Assembly (NCBI RefSeq): GCF_017581925.1
Contig: NZ_JAGEVG010000011.1
Span: forward strand, 115,105 to 179,104
Length of the DNA stretch: 64,000 bases
DNA from: Gelidibacter pelagius
GTDB lineage: Bacteria > Bacteroidota > Bacteroidia > Flavobacteriales > Flavobacteriaceae
Direction of reading: 5' to 3'
Shown here: in pieces, positions 38,132-47,600 of the stretch
How the letters are laid out: each line of letters opens with the position of its first letter
Position numbering within the stretch: position 1 is the stretch's first letter
Notes under the pieces: generated by a model
The model's database searches: none
Told to the model about the DNA's origin: nothing
The model's input: the letters and a program-made list of their open reading frames with translations, nothing else
Position numbers and translations under genes: made by a program

Positions 38132-39286
38132 TTATTTCTCTATACGTTCAAAAGTTTTCCAGCATTGGTACATGGCTCTTGGAACATGGAAACAGCCTTT
38201 CCATTTTCCACCTTTCAAATCCAACAATACTTCACCCTGTCTATTTAAATAGCCAAACCACTCGCCATTATCAGCATCGGAAAAATGCGACCAAGCATAG
38301 TCATGAACCTTTTCATACCAGTCCATAAGTTCCTTTCTACCTGTGTGCTCATAAGCTTTACCCAATGCCACCAAGGCTTCCAGATGGACCCACCAGAGTT
38401 TTTGATCCCATTCCAATTGTTGTGGCGGCTTTCCTAAGGCATCCATAAAGTAATAAATTCCTCCGTGTTTTTTATCCCAACTGTAGTCTAAAATTCGTAA
38501 AATGGTATCCGCAGCTTTTTTTATAAGTTGTTCATCTTTCCTTCTAACCCCAATGTCAATCATAAACCACATGGCTTCAATCCCATGACCCGGATTTAAA
38601 AGACGCCCGTTAAAACTGTCCTCATGGGAACCATCAGGACGGACAAATTCGTAGACAAGTCCCGATTTTTTATCCAAAAAGACATTCATGACTTCATTGA
38701 TGCTAAAATCGATGGTTTTATTGACTTCGTCTTCATCCAAAACGCCTTCAAGTTCCAACACCAAATTAGATAAAATCATTGGTAGGGAAAAACTCTTTAA
38801 CGGTCGTTCACCGGTAGATTTCTCATAACTTCCTTTCGGATTATCTTTCTTTTTTAATATATTAAGATAGGTTTTTTTAGCGAGCTGCTTCATTTCATCA
38901 TCACCTGATGCGATGGCATATTGACTAAAGGCCATAGCTGCAAAGCAATCGGAAAAAATATTATAGGGCTGAACCAATGGTTTTCCTTCTTTTGTTGTTG
39001 AGAAATAGAAGTTGCCATCTTTATCCATGCCGTGTTTTATGATGAAATCAACACCTTTTTTGGCAATTCCCAACCAATTCTCATTTTTTTCAACGTTGTT
39101 ATAGAGCATAGAAAACGTCCAAGCCTGTCGGCCCTGGAGCCACATAAACTTATCTGTATCGTAAACTTCTCCTGTTTTATCCAAACAGGTAAAATAACCA
39201 CCATGAGTTGAATCTATTGAGTTTTCCTCCCAAAAAGGGATGATATTATTTAGAAGTGTATTTTTGTAGAGTGATGTATAGTTCAT
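38132..39286 (-). CDS. AGE-family N-acyl-D-glucosamine 2-epimerase
   Basis: Cytoplasmic (alpha/alpha)6-barrel epimerase, 384 aa. Characteristic stretches are [16 protein letters not shown] near residue 48, [11 protein letters not shown] and [13 protein letters not shown], with the conserved histidines of the AGE/RenBP family. In Bacteroidota sialic-acid clusters this family converts ManNAc to GlcNAc after NanA. It is the first gene of the long leftward operon and is divergent from the GntR regulator, with a palindromic operator between them. Confidence 0.9.
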   Translation of the reverse strand: MNYTSLYKNTLLNNIIPFWEENSIDSTHGGYFTCLDKTGEVYDTDKFMWLQGRQAWTFSMLYNNVEKNENWLGIAKKGVDFIIKHGMDKDGNFYFSTTKEGKPLVQPYNIFSDCFAAMAFSQYAIASGDDEMKQLAKKTYLNILKKKDNPKGSYEKSTGERPLKSFSLPMILSNLVLELEGVLDEDEVNKTIDFSINEVMNVFLDKKSGLVYEFVRPDGSHEDSFNGRLLNPGHGIEAMWFMIDIGVRRKDEQLIKKAADTILRILDYSWDKKHGGIYYFMDALGKPPQQLEWDQKLWWVHLEALVALGKAYEHTGRKELMDWYEKVHDYAWSHFSDADNGEWFGYLNRQGEVLLDLKGGKWKGCFHVPRAMYQCWKTFERIEK

Positions 39287-39346
39287 TGAAATGTTATTTC
39301 TTAAAAATTAGACACATTTTTTCGGCGTAAACTATTATATTTACAT

Positions 39347-39363
39347 AATATGTTATACATAAT
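39347..39363. promoter_or_regulatory. Predicted GntR (FadR-type) operator
   Basis: AATATGT-TAT-ACATAAT in the gap between the divergent epimerase and gntR genes. It fits the GntR family half-site pattern GTnnnAC within a palindrome, and matches the site at 48050-48066 in 16 of 17 bases. One arm has a single mismatch. Confidence 0.6.
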
Positions 39364-39392
39364 ACAAACTTAAGGAAATTAGAATAATAAAT

Positions 39393-39400
39393 TACATTTG
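39393..39400 (+). promoter_or_regulatory. Bacteroidota -7 box for the GntR gene
   Basis: TACATTTG matches TAnnTTTG exactly, 16 bp before the ATG. The operator lies about 30 bp upstream, near the expected -33 region. Confidence 0.45.
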
Positions 39401-39416
39401 CACAAATATTATTAGC

Positions 39417-40136
39417 ATGAAAAACCGCGTAGGCCTTAAACCGTTAACCAATTTAAGTTTAGTAGACAAGGTAGAAATAAGTATTACTGAATATATCAAA
39501 TCCAACAAGCTTGTAGTGGGTGACACTATCCCCAAGGAGATGGAGTTTGCAGAGGCACTTGGAGTCAGCAGAACTGTTGTCAGGGAAGCCTTGACCAGAC
39601 TGCGTACCATTGGCATTATCGATTCTAAAAAACATAAAGGCATGGTCCTTTCGCAACCCGACTTCATTGAAAATTTCGAAAAAATAATGGAGACCAACTT
39701 GGTAGGCGATGACACCTTAAAGGACATTTTTGAGCTACGTTTAATTATGGAAATGGGGATGGTTGATCTGTTATTTGCTCGAAAAACAGAAGAAGACTTA
39801 GCGGAATTGAGTAAAATAGTAGATGACATGGAAAAAGGCAAACCAGAATCCCACATTTTTAGCCTGAAAAATGAAGTCGCTTTTCATGGCAAACTCTACG
39901 AGATGTCTGGGAATAAAACCTTACACAGACTTCAAAACATCTTGCTTCCTGTTTTTCAATATGTCCATAACCACAAATTGGATGATGCCAAAACCTATAT
40001 GTACAAAAAGAAATTTGTAACGCATCGTGAACTTTTGGATTATCTTAAAGAAGGTAACAAGGAAAAGTTCAGAAAGGGATTGGCCCGCCATTTGGAACCT
40101 CATTTTGACAGGGTTCTTAAGAATGTAGAATTTTAA
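39417..40136 (+). CDS. GntR-family transcriptional regulator (FadR/FCD type)
   Basis: Regulator of 239 aa. The winged helix-turn-helix (about 18-80) includes GDTIPKEMEFAEALGVSR and VVREALTRLRTIGII. The C-terminal FCD ligand domain (about 100-225) has ELRLIMEMGMVDLLFAR and NEVAFHGKLYEMSGN. Divergent from the epimerase operon and convergent with the NanQ gene, it is the likely local repressor of sialic-acid genes, by analogy with NanR, which is also FadR-type. The ligand is unknown. Its 3' end overlaps the end of the opposite NanQ gene by 20 bp. Confidence 0.9.
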   Translation: MKNRVGLKPLTNLSLVDKVEISITEYIKSNKLVVGDTIPKEMEFAEALGVSRTVVREALTRLRTIGIIDSKKHKGMVLSQPDFIENFEKIMETNLVGDDTLKDIFELRLIMEMGMVDLLFARKTEEDLAELSKIVDDMEKGKPESHIFSLKNEVAFHGKLYEMSGNKTLHRLQNILLPVFQYVHNHKLDDAKTYMYKKKFVTHRELLDYLKEGNKEKFRKGLARHLEPHFDRVLKNVEF

Positions 40137-40575
40137 CCTTAACAACTGCTTTCTTCACCTGTGATGGCTCTCCGGTAGTTATATCTGGCATGTGAATATC
40201 GTCTGGAAAAAAGATGGCAAACATCTCTTTATTAACCGTAATGATATCATAAGGCTCATCAAACAACATATAATCGTCAACAGCATCATACACTTTTTTA
40301 GGCTCTTGCCCGGTATGCATCGTGACTCCCATTTGCTCAACACCTTCTACAATATATTGAACATCGATATATTTAAGATGTGATTCCAGAAGATTTCCAT
40401 CAACTTGCTTGGTTTGGTATTCCTTAAAAATGACAAAAAGATCATCTCCTTCGATCTCATGTTTTCCCATTTCCAAATCATTGAAATTGGTGTTTTCAAT
40501 ATAATTTAAAGCCTTTTCGATTCCAGGATGGATACTCTTATAAAGGTTTGCGTTTTCTATTTTGTCCAGTATCAT
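40117..40575 (-). CDS. nanQ: YhcH/YjgK/YiaL family protein, likely N-acetylneuraminate anomerase
   Basis: Cupin-like metalloprotein of 152 aa in the YhcH/TabA family. YhcH of E. coli has been reported to open the ring of N-acetylneuraminate so that NanA can use it. Visible family stretches: LESHLKYIDVQYIVEG, a substrate loop, and FFPDDIHMPDI with a conserved His. It follows the second sialidase gene by 29 bp on the minus strand and its stop codon lies inside the end of the opposite gntR gene. The NanA-linked context makes the anomerase role more likely than a generic TabA role. Confidence 0.85.
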   Translation of the reverse strand: MILDKIENANLYKSIHPGIEKALNYIENTNFNDLEMGKHEIEGDDLFVIFKEYQTKQVDGNLLESHLKYIDVQYIVEGVEQMGVTMHTGQEPKKVYDAVDDYMLFDEPYDIITVNKEMFAIFFPDDIHMPDITTGEPSQVKKAVVKVKILHS

Positions 40576-40604
40576 TGTAAATTGTTTTTAAGATGAAAAA
40601 ATGA

Positions 40605-41765
40605 TTAAAACCATGTAGTCTTATCGGTTATTCTCTTGGGAAGTATAATAACATCTAAACGCATCCATCCAGAAGGGCGGTTGCCGGGAGTCATTTTTGG
40701 AAATCCCTCACTATCTGATGTCTCAAAGACAATAGCAAGCCGACCATCTGACAATTGCGTGATGCAGCTATATCCAGCAGATTTATCATACAGCAAATAA
40801 TCTTGTTCCCAAGTTTTACCACCGTTTAAACTACGATAAATAAACAGATTCTGCCGATCTTCATTGTTGGCACTGCCCAATCCTCCAGCAGGCCCAACAT
40901 AAAACAGCATCGTATCAATACCTAACATACTCCCTTGACAACCACCGTAATCGACTGACGATTGCAAGCGAAAATCAATATGGCTATCGCCCCATGACAC
41001 ACCGCCATCTTCGCTTACCGATACCGTTCGCTTGCCTTTTCGCGCTCTGAGATTGTATCTCAAAATATTAAGGGGTGATTCCGCTATTTGATACTCACCT
41101 CCATCAGGCGCACTATTTCCAATGTTCCAAGTCTCACCATGATCATCGCTATATACGGTTCTGTTTTTGGAGATGTTCCCATTGGTCTGCCGCGTTGGCA
41201 CAATCAGTCGGTTCTTAAACCGATCGCCTTGCATTTGGATACCTGAACCGGGACCAAATCCACCAATAAAATGATTGGGCGCAACAATTTCTTTGGTTAT
41301 ATTTCGTGGTTTGCTCCAACTTAAGCCATCATCATCTGAGATAATCACCCATGCCGTATTTTTCAGTTTACTATGATCATCTGAAGGCCATAAGGTTGTA
41401 AAAAGAAATAGCCTTCCGGTTACCTTATCCACCAATGCCACGGGGTCCATAAAGGCATCCTCCCCGCTGTCCGTTAGAATCTGTATTTTGGACCAACTTT
41501 TCCCGTTGTCTTCACTTCTCTTCAATGCGATATCTGTCGGCGTCTTATCTGTAGAGCTAATTTTCCGAGCTTCGACAAAAAGAAGTAATGTTCCCTTTTT
41601 ACTGGTTATGAGCGTAGGAATTCGATAGGAATCAATCCCATCATCACCAGCATTAAAAACTGTAGTTTTAGGGATGGTATCAACAGATCTCTCCGAAGCT
41701 TTAATGCCGATAAAAGAGTTTAAGAATAAAATCAAAACACAATTAAAAATCAAGTTTTTGTTCAT
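40605..41765 (-). CDS. GH33 exo-alpha-sialidase (secreted)
   Basis: Second family 33 sialidase, 386 aa, with a signal peptide (MNKNLIFNCVLILFLNSFIG). It has the arginine motif YRIPTL and Asp-box-like repeats SEDNGKSW, SDDDGLSW, SDDHGETW, SEDGGVSW and SLNGGKTW. Unlike the copy at 36 kb it lacks a lipobox, so it may be periplasmic or released. It is transcribed with nanQ and separated from nanA by 144 bp with a terminator. Confidence 0.92.
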   Translation of the reverse strand: MNKNLIFNCVLILFLNSFIGIKASERSVDTIPKTTVFNAGDDGIDSYRIPTLITSKKGTLLLFVEARKISSTDKTPTDIALKRSEDNGKSWSKIQILTDSGEDAFMDPVALVDKVTGRLFLFTTLWPSDDHSKLKNTAWVIISDDDGLSWSKPRNITKEIVAPNHFIGGFGPGSGIQMQGDRFKNRLIVPTRQTNGNISKNRTVYSDDHGETWNIGNSAPDGGEYQIAESPLNILRYNLRARKGKRTVSVSEDGGVSWGDSHIDFRLQSSVDYGGCQGSMLGIDTMLFYVGPAGGLGSANNEDRQNLFIYRSLNGGKTWEQDYLLYDKSAGYSCITQLSDGRLAIVFETSDSEGFPKMTPGNRPSGWMRLDVIILPKRITDKTTWF

Positions 41766-41852
41766 AGCTAAAAGTCTTATTGGTATAAATGCATTATTAT
41801 AGTTGTGTATTTCAATTTTTCCAATATCACATTAAATTGTTTTAAGATAAAA

Positions 41853-41885
41853 AAACCAAGTTCAAATAGTGATTCAAACTTGGTT
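41853..41885 (-). terminator. Rho-independent terminator after nanA
   Basis: Stem AACCAAGTT...AACTTGGTT, interrupted by one small mismatch zone, with a T-run on the minus-strand side. It is 24 bp beyond the nanA stop, so the sialidase-nanQ unit downstream probably has its own promoter or depends on read-through. Confidence 0.75.
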
Positions 41886-41909
41886 CCCTTCAAAATGTGA
41901 AAATTGCTA

Positions 41910-42815
41910 CTAATCACTCAAATATTCTAATAAACCAATCGCATTCAGTTCTTTTCTAATGCCTTTATAAGCATCGTCATCTAAAGTGGTATGTGGGAAT
42001 CGACTCGGGCCACAATCAATGCCAAAGGTTTTCATAAAGCCCTTTGCGACGCCGTTAAATCCGCCGTGACTGTCCAAAATTTCAACAAAACGAATGGCCT
42101 TTCGTTGTAATTCTGCAGCTTCGGTCATTTTCCCCGCTTCAAACAAGGTTTTTATTTTATAATATAATGGCGCCAGATGGTTGTAGGTACTCCCTACCCA
42201 TCCATCTGCTCCCAACGGCAAACTAGAAATAAAAATTTCGTCAAACCCGAATAGAACATTGTATTTCCCATCTTCAAAGTGTTTGCAATGCAGGAAATCA
42301 ATTAAATTATTATTGGTAAACTTGATGCCCTCCAAATTCGGAATTTCTTTGGATGCCGCTTTTAAGAAGTCGAGCATATTCAAATTGGCCCCACTTAAAA
42401 CCGGAATATGATAATAGTAAAACGGTATGTTTGGCGCGCATGCGGCAATTTCCTTACAATATTGAACCAACTTTTCTATGCTGTTCAATCTAAAATAGAA
42501 AGGTGCCAAAACGGCGATCGCATCTACTTTATCAGCGGCATGGGTAGCTAAATCTTTGGCGACTTTCAAACTTGGATCGCCAACATGATCGATGAGATAC
42601 AGATCAGACGATTTATTTTTGGACCAAGCCGTGGTGATTTCCTTCCGCTCTTCTGGAGATAAGGATGCAAAATCGCCCGTAGACCCATTCATAAAGACCC
42701 CTGACACCTTATTTCTAACCAAAAACCGCTGATATTCGGGAATAACACTGGCATTTAATGAACCATCCTGGTGCATTGGCGCGTAGGTGGCTGCTATTAA
42801 GTTTTTTATTTTCAT
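41910..42815 (-). CDS. nanA: N-acetylneuraminate lyase
   Basis: Class I aldolase of the DHDPS/NAL family, 301 aa, cytoplasmic. It cleaves N-acetylneuraminate to ManNAc and pyruvate. The carboxylate-binding motif is NGSTGDF (43-49), with tyrosine in YYYHIPV (Y135 region) and the Schiff-base lysine K165 in LEGIKFT. The context of sialidases, epimerase and anomerase makes the NanA assignment more likely than DHDPS. It is flanked by a terminator on one side and a 71-bp tandem repeat on the other. Confidence 0.92.
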   Translation of the reverse strand: MKIKNLIAATYAPMHQDGSLNASVIPEYQRFLVRNKVSGVFMNGSTGDFASLSPEERKEITTAWSKNKSSDLYLIDHVGDPSLKVAKDLATHAADKVDAIAVLAPFYFRLNSIEKLVQYCKEIAACAPNIPFYYYHIPVLSGANLNMLDFLKAASKEIPNLEGIKFTNNNLIDFLHCKHFEDGKYNVLFGFDEIFISSLPLGADGWVGSTYNHLAPLYYKIKTLFEAGKMTEAAELQRKAIRFVEILDSHGGFNGVAKGFMKTFGIDCGPSRFPHTTLDDDAYKGIRKELNAIGLLEYLSD

Positions 42816-42890
42816 ACTTTTAAATGTTTTTGGAATTGTTTTTAGGCCCTTAAAATTTATATTTGAACTGCTTCCCGATAACTATCGGGA

Positions 42891-43076
42891 CAACCATCAA
42901 AACCAAACGCCATTCGCTTTGGAGTTTTGGGTTTGGATCCCGCTAAAGAGCGGGATTAGTTCAACCATCAAAACCCAATGCGCTTCGCTTTTGAGTTTTG
43001 GGTTTGGATCCCGCTAAAGAGCGGGATTAGTTCAACCATCAAAACTCAATACGCTTCGCTTTTGAGTTTTGGGTTT
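42891..43076. repeat. 71-bp tandem repeat, about 2.6 copies
   Basis: Units start with CAACCATCAAAAC at 42891, 42962 and 43033, a period of exactly 71 bp. Each unit contains a CGCTTCGCTTTTGAGTTTTG segment and, in the two complete units, a hairpin ATCCCGCT/AGCGGGAT with loop AAAG. Copies 2 and 3 are closer to each other than to copy 1. The preceding bases hold another hairpin, TCCCGATA/TATCGGGA. It lies between susD and nanA. Confidence 0.9.
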
Positions 43077-43080
43077 CACT

Positions 43081-43119
43081 AAAAAAAAGAGAGTTGAGCT
43101 ATTAACAAAACTCTCTTTT
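43081..43119 (-). terminator. Rho-independent terminator after the second susD
   Basis: Stem AAAAGAGAGTT / AACTCTCTTTT, 11 bp, followed on the minus strand by eight T. It is 29 bp beyond the SusD stop, and it precedes the 71-bp tandem repeat. Confidence 0.88.
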
Positions 43120-43147
43120 CTGGCTAACTCAAACAAAATTACTCAAC

Positions 43148-44671
43148 TTAATTTGGATAACCAGCGGTTTGCTCTAATAATGGGTTTCTTCCAATCATAT
43201 CATTTGTTATAGGTAATACCAATTTATATTCATCACCTGGACTTAAATAGTCCACATTATCAAATACAAAACTATTTCCGGCACGTCTTAAGTCCCACCA
43301 TCTTTTGCCTTCGCCAATAAATTCTTTGTAACGCTCATTTAAAATTGCGTTGGCATTGGCAGTTTCAGAACTGTTAACGTAGTCATGTGTTGAAGGAACA
43401 TAATTTGTCCCATAAGCTCTTTTACGGATTTGATTAATCTCTCCCGATGGATCTTCGGTCAGGAGGTTTTTAGCTTCAGCTAAAAGCAAAATAACATCAG
43501 CATATCTATATACAGGAACATCATTTTCAAATATACGTTGGCTACCGTCTACTTCTCCTAAAAACTTATTGAATATAGAGCCGTAATAGTTGGGCTCATT
43601 ATATACTGGGTAGCCTGATCCATTATTATCATTAGTATATAGCCTAATAAATGTTGCGTCCTTACGAGCATCATCATTATCATCTAACAACAACAATGTT
43701 TTCTCAGATTGCCCGTATCTATTAGCGCCATTTATAATAAAATTAATACCTCCGACAGGACCCATAAAAACACCTTTATCATTATAATTTGAGTGAATTT
43801 CTGTTGATCTTCCTGTAAAACTATTGTAGATATTAGAGGCTTGGTCTTGGGCATAACTTAAAGCAAAAATGAATTCATTATTATCTTCGTTTTCTACACC
43901 CCACAAAGAGGAGATGTTAGGTTCCAAACTCACACCAAATGATGCTATTTGTAATAAAGCTGTTTTTGCTTCCGTGAAATCAGCATTTCCACCATTCATT
44001 AAATTACCCGACCAGATGTACACATCGCCTTTAAGCGCTAATGTTGCAGCTTTTGACCAATATACTCTACTTCCTTCCCAAAAACTGTCGTTAGATCCGA
44101 AAGAACTTAAAGATGCTGCCAGATCCGATTTGATTAAGTCCATGACGTCCGCCTGTGGTGATCTTGGCTTACTTAACTCCCCAAGGCTTTCTGTCGAAAA
44201 TGGCTCAGTTACAATTGGCACATCACCCCAAGTCTTTAGCAGCGTATAATAATACAAAGCTCTTAAACCATAAGCCTGACCTATCATGTGACTTTTATCA
44301 CTTTCGTTAACAAAACTTATATTAGGCACATTTGATAGAAAGTCATTTACTCTATGAATGTTAGAATATAAACCAGCCCAACCACCAAAAGGTGCAGTTG
44401 ATACCGTAATATTAGATTCAATTAAGTTTTCATTAGAAGCAGATTCATAGGTTCTTCCACCCCAAACATCACTTCTTATTTCACCTAATAACCAAAAATC
44501 ATTAGCTTCGTCTCTTAAGTTAACATACATTCCTGGATGGGTAATTCTTGCTGCTTCCTCAGTTTCCCAAAATCCAGTTGCGCCCAGTTCACTAGGGGCT
44601 TTTAAGTCAAGTTCATTTGAACAAGAACTAAAAAATGCTATGATTACTATTATAGATATATAATTCTTCAT
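43148..44671 (-). CDS. susD: SusD-like surface glycan-binding lipoprotein (sialoglycan module)
   Basis: RagB/SusD-type lipoprotein of 507 aa, leader MKNYISIIVIIAFFSSC with lipidation at Cys17. Typical features are GLRALYYYTLLKTWGDVPI, a TPR-like core, YRYADVILLLAEAKN and the C-terminal RRWWDLRR-like segment (GKRWWDLRRAGN). It pairs with the SusC gene 12 bp upstream. By operator sharing it is probably under the GntR regulator and serves sialylated glycans. Confidence 0.95.
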   Translation of the reverse strand: MKNYISIIVIIAFFSSCSNELDLKAPSELGATGFWETEEAARITHPGMYVNLRDEANDFWLLGEIRSDVWGGRTYESASNENLIESNITVSTAPFGGWAGLYSNIHRVNDFLSNVPNISFVNESDKSHMIGQAYGLRALYYYTLLKTWGDVPIVTEPFSTESLGELSKPRSPQADVMDLIKSDLAASLSSFGSNDSFWEGSRVYWSKAATLALKGDVYIWSGNLMNGGNADFTEAKTALLQIASFGVSLEPNISSLWGVENEDNNEFIFALSYAQDQASNIYNSFTGRSTEIHSNYNDKGVFMGPVGGINFIINGANRYGQSEKTLLLLDDNDDARKDATFIRLYTNDNNGSGYPVYNEPNYYGSIFNKFLGEVDGSQRIFENDVPVYRYADVILLLAEAKNLLTEDPSGEINQIRKRAYGTNYVPSTHDYVNSSETANANAILNERYKEFIGEGKRWWDLRRAGNSFVFDNVDYLSPGDEYKLVLPITNDMIGRNPLLEQTAGYPN

Positions 44672-44683
44672 TTTTATAAAAAT

Positions 44684-47600
44684 TTAAAATGTTACATTAA
44701 GTCCAACTGTATATGTCTTTGGAAGTGGGAATGTTCCATATTGCACACCTCCAACTTCTGGGCTATCACCGCTCATGCTTTTGAAATAATGCAGGTTTGA
44801 GCCCGTCAAGTAAATATTTAGTCGCGTAATTGCTCCTTTAAAGTATTCTGTTGGCACATCATAACTTAAAGTCACTTCGCGAAGTGCTAAATAATCCCCT
44901 TTTTCCCAAAAGCGACTGTTACCAGAGTTTTGTAAACTATTTGAATCTCTAAAGTCGTCTCCTTCTCCACCCCGCCATACATTTTTTGCGTCATTAACAA
45001 AAACAAAACGTGGCCAATCGGTATCGGTATTGGTTGGTGTCCAAGAGTCTAAAACTTCAATTGGTTGGTTTAAATTACCTTGAGTTTGCCCATATCCTTT
45101 TGATCTAATATGGTTCCAAACTAAATGTCCTGTGGCGAAATCGGTCTTAACAAAAAGACTGAAATTTTTGTACTTAAAATTAGTTGTTAGCCCACCAATA
45201 AAATCAGGAGTGGTACGCCCGATAACTTTTCTGTCAAGAGAATTTATAATACCATCACCGTTTTGATCGACCCATTTCACATCACCAGCCCAACGTTTAT
45301 TACGACTAGCTAATGGCATTAATAAATCAGTTATTGTATTATCTGCATCAGCTTCAGCTTGATTGGCATAAATTCCACCTTGCTCATAAGCTACCACAAG
45401 ATCATTACCCAACCTTTGACCTTCCTGAAAACCGCCTACCCATTCTTCTTGTCCCGTTTTAGGGTTCCAAATAAGCACACCATTCTGCCTGTTTAAATCA
45501 TTGTCATTTTCAGGAAGCTTTATTGCATAATTTTTATTGGTTGTAAAAGTGGCACCAACATTCCAAGAAATATCATCATTTCTAATAATATCGCCATTAA
45601 CCTGTAACTCGAATCCTTTGTTTCGTATGGTTCCATTGTTCGTTTTTATAGCATCAAAACCCGTATAAAATGGCAATGTAAGGTCTGCAATTTTGTCTTT
45701 TACATCTCTTGAATACACATCTGCAATAAAGGTGAGTCTGTCATTGAAAAATGAGATATCTAAACCAACATTAAAAGTGGTTGACTTTTCCCATAATAAA
45801 TCCAACGTGGCCAATCCTGAATTAGCATAACCTGTCTGGCCATTATAAACTCCCTGTTGCCCATAAGCTCCATATACTCTATAATTAATAGGCACAGTTA
45901 TTCCTCTAAAATTCCGAGTTCCTCCTAAAGCATCTTGGTTACCATTGACGCCGTAACTCAACCTCGGTTTTAGTCGGGATACATAGTTACTTATAGATGA
46001 ATCTCTAAAAAAGTCTTCGTTATGGGCATTCCAACCAAAAGACACCCCTGGAAAAAAGTCAAATTTATTATTTCCTAAACGAGATGACCCATCATTTCTA
46101 AACGTCAACCCTACTAAATATTTATTGTCATAGTCATAAAGTAATCTCCCAAAAGCCGAGGTAATCACATATTCTGATTCAAAACTAACAGGAATACCAT
46201 CTGCTTCAGCACCTTCACTTAGTGTTTCAATTAAATCTGATGGTGAATTTCTTGTTCCTGATCGCGATTGAAAGTAATTATCTTTAAAATATTCAGCACC
46301 AAGCAAAGCATTAAAATTATGATTCCCGAACTTTTTTGTATAATTCAAGGTACCCGTTAATTGATTTCTTAATGTTCTTTGCAAAGCTACAGAAGCCAAA
46401 CGTGTCGTGTTTAAAGCCCCAGAAATACTGCTTCCTGTTCTGTATCCTTTATTAAAATTTTCATTGTGATTATTGACTGCAAAATGGCTGCCCGTTATAG
46501 ATAAAGTCAAATCATCAATAATATCCCAGTTTATACCTACTGATGCGGACAAACGTTGCTCTAAATTTTTTCTGACAAATTTATCTTGGTAATATAATGG
46601 ATTTCCAAAATCTTGAGTCTGTCCTGAAGCATACATGTCAGACCAAGTCCCGTCCGGGTTATTGTTATAATCTCTTGAAGTAGGTGCTTGACCTTGAAAT
46701 CTCCTAAATATATCCTGATCTCCATTATTTTGACCTAAAGGACTTAAGCTTAAGTTAGAATGAGAGTATAAAACATTAGAATTTACCGTTATCTTATCTG
46801 TGACATTATAAGACCCACTAAATTTTCCTGAATATCTTTTAAACCCTGATCCCAAAACAAGCCCATCATTATCCAAAAGCCCTAATCCCAAATAGTAAGT
46901 CCCTTTTTCATTACCACCATCAAATGATAAGTAATGATCTTTTGTTGCACTATTTTGATAGATACGATCACCAACATCTTTATTATCATAAAATAAGATA
47001 TCTCTACTTGGGTCTAGAATATCTGGGATAGAACTCCACCCTGGTTGATTTAACAAGTATTGATTTGCCGGTGTTAATAATTGAGTAGTAAATGGAGAAT
47101 CAATCGTGTTTCCTCCAATGGCAAAAGAATTAGCACCATCAATAAATTGACGTATAAAATTCGGGTTACCACGAGTTTCTTCTGCGTATGCGTGACCTTG
47201 TCTGTTGTAATTTATAAAGTCCGCAGCAGAAAGATACTTCTGATCATTTCTTTCTTTATTAGAACTGTATTTATATCTATAGTTAATAGAAGATTTGCCT
47301 ACTTTACCCGTTTTGGTGGTTACTAAAATAACCCCATTAGCAGATCTTGCTCCATAAATAGCAGTAGCTGCTGCATCTTTTAACACTTCGATAGATTCAA
47401 TATCGTCGGAATTTAAAGCGTAAAATGAACCTGGAATTCCGTCAATTAAAATTAAAGGATCTCCGGTACCGTCAAAACTAGTACCACCACGCAATACAAT
47501 TTTAGGAGTAGACCCTGGTTGACCTGTGTCATTTGTTACTCTTAAACCTGCAATAGTTCCTTGCAATGCTGTTGCCGCATTAGACCTCGAAGATGTTTCT

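Noticed and set aside
41910..42815. Dihydrodipicolinate synthase (dapA) instead of nanA
   Set aside because: The sialidase, epimerase and anomerase neighbours favour the lyase.
42891..43076. CRISPR array
   Set aside because: Exact 71-bp tandem units without variable spacers.
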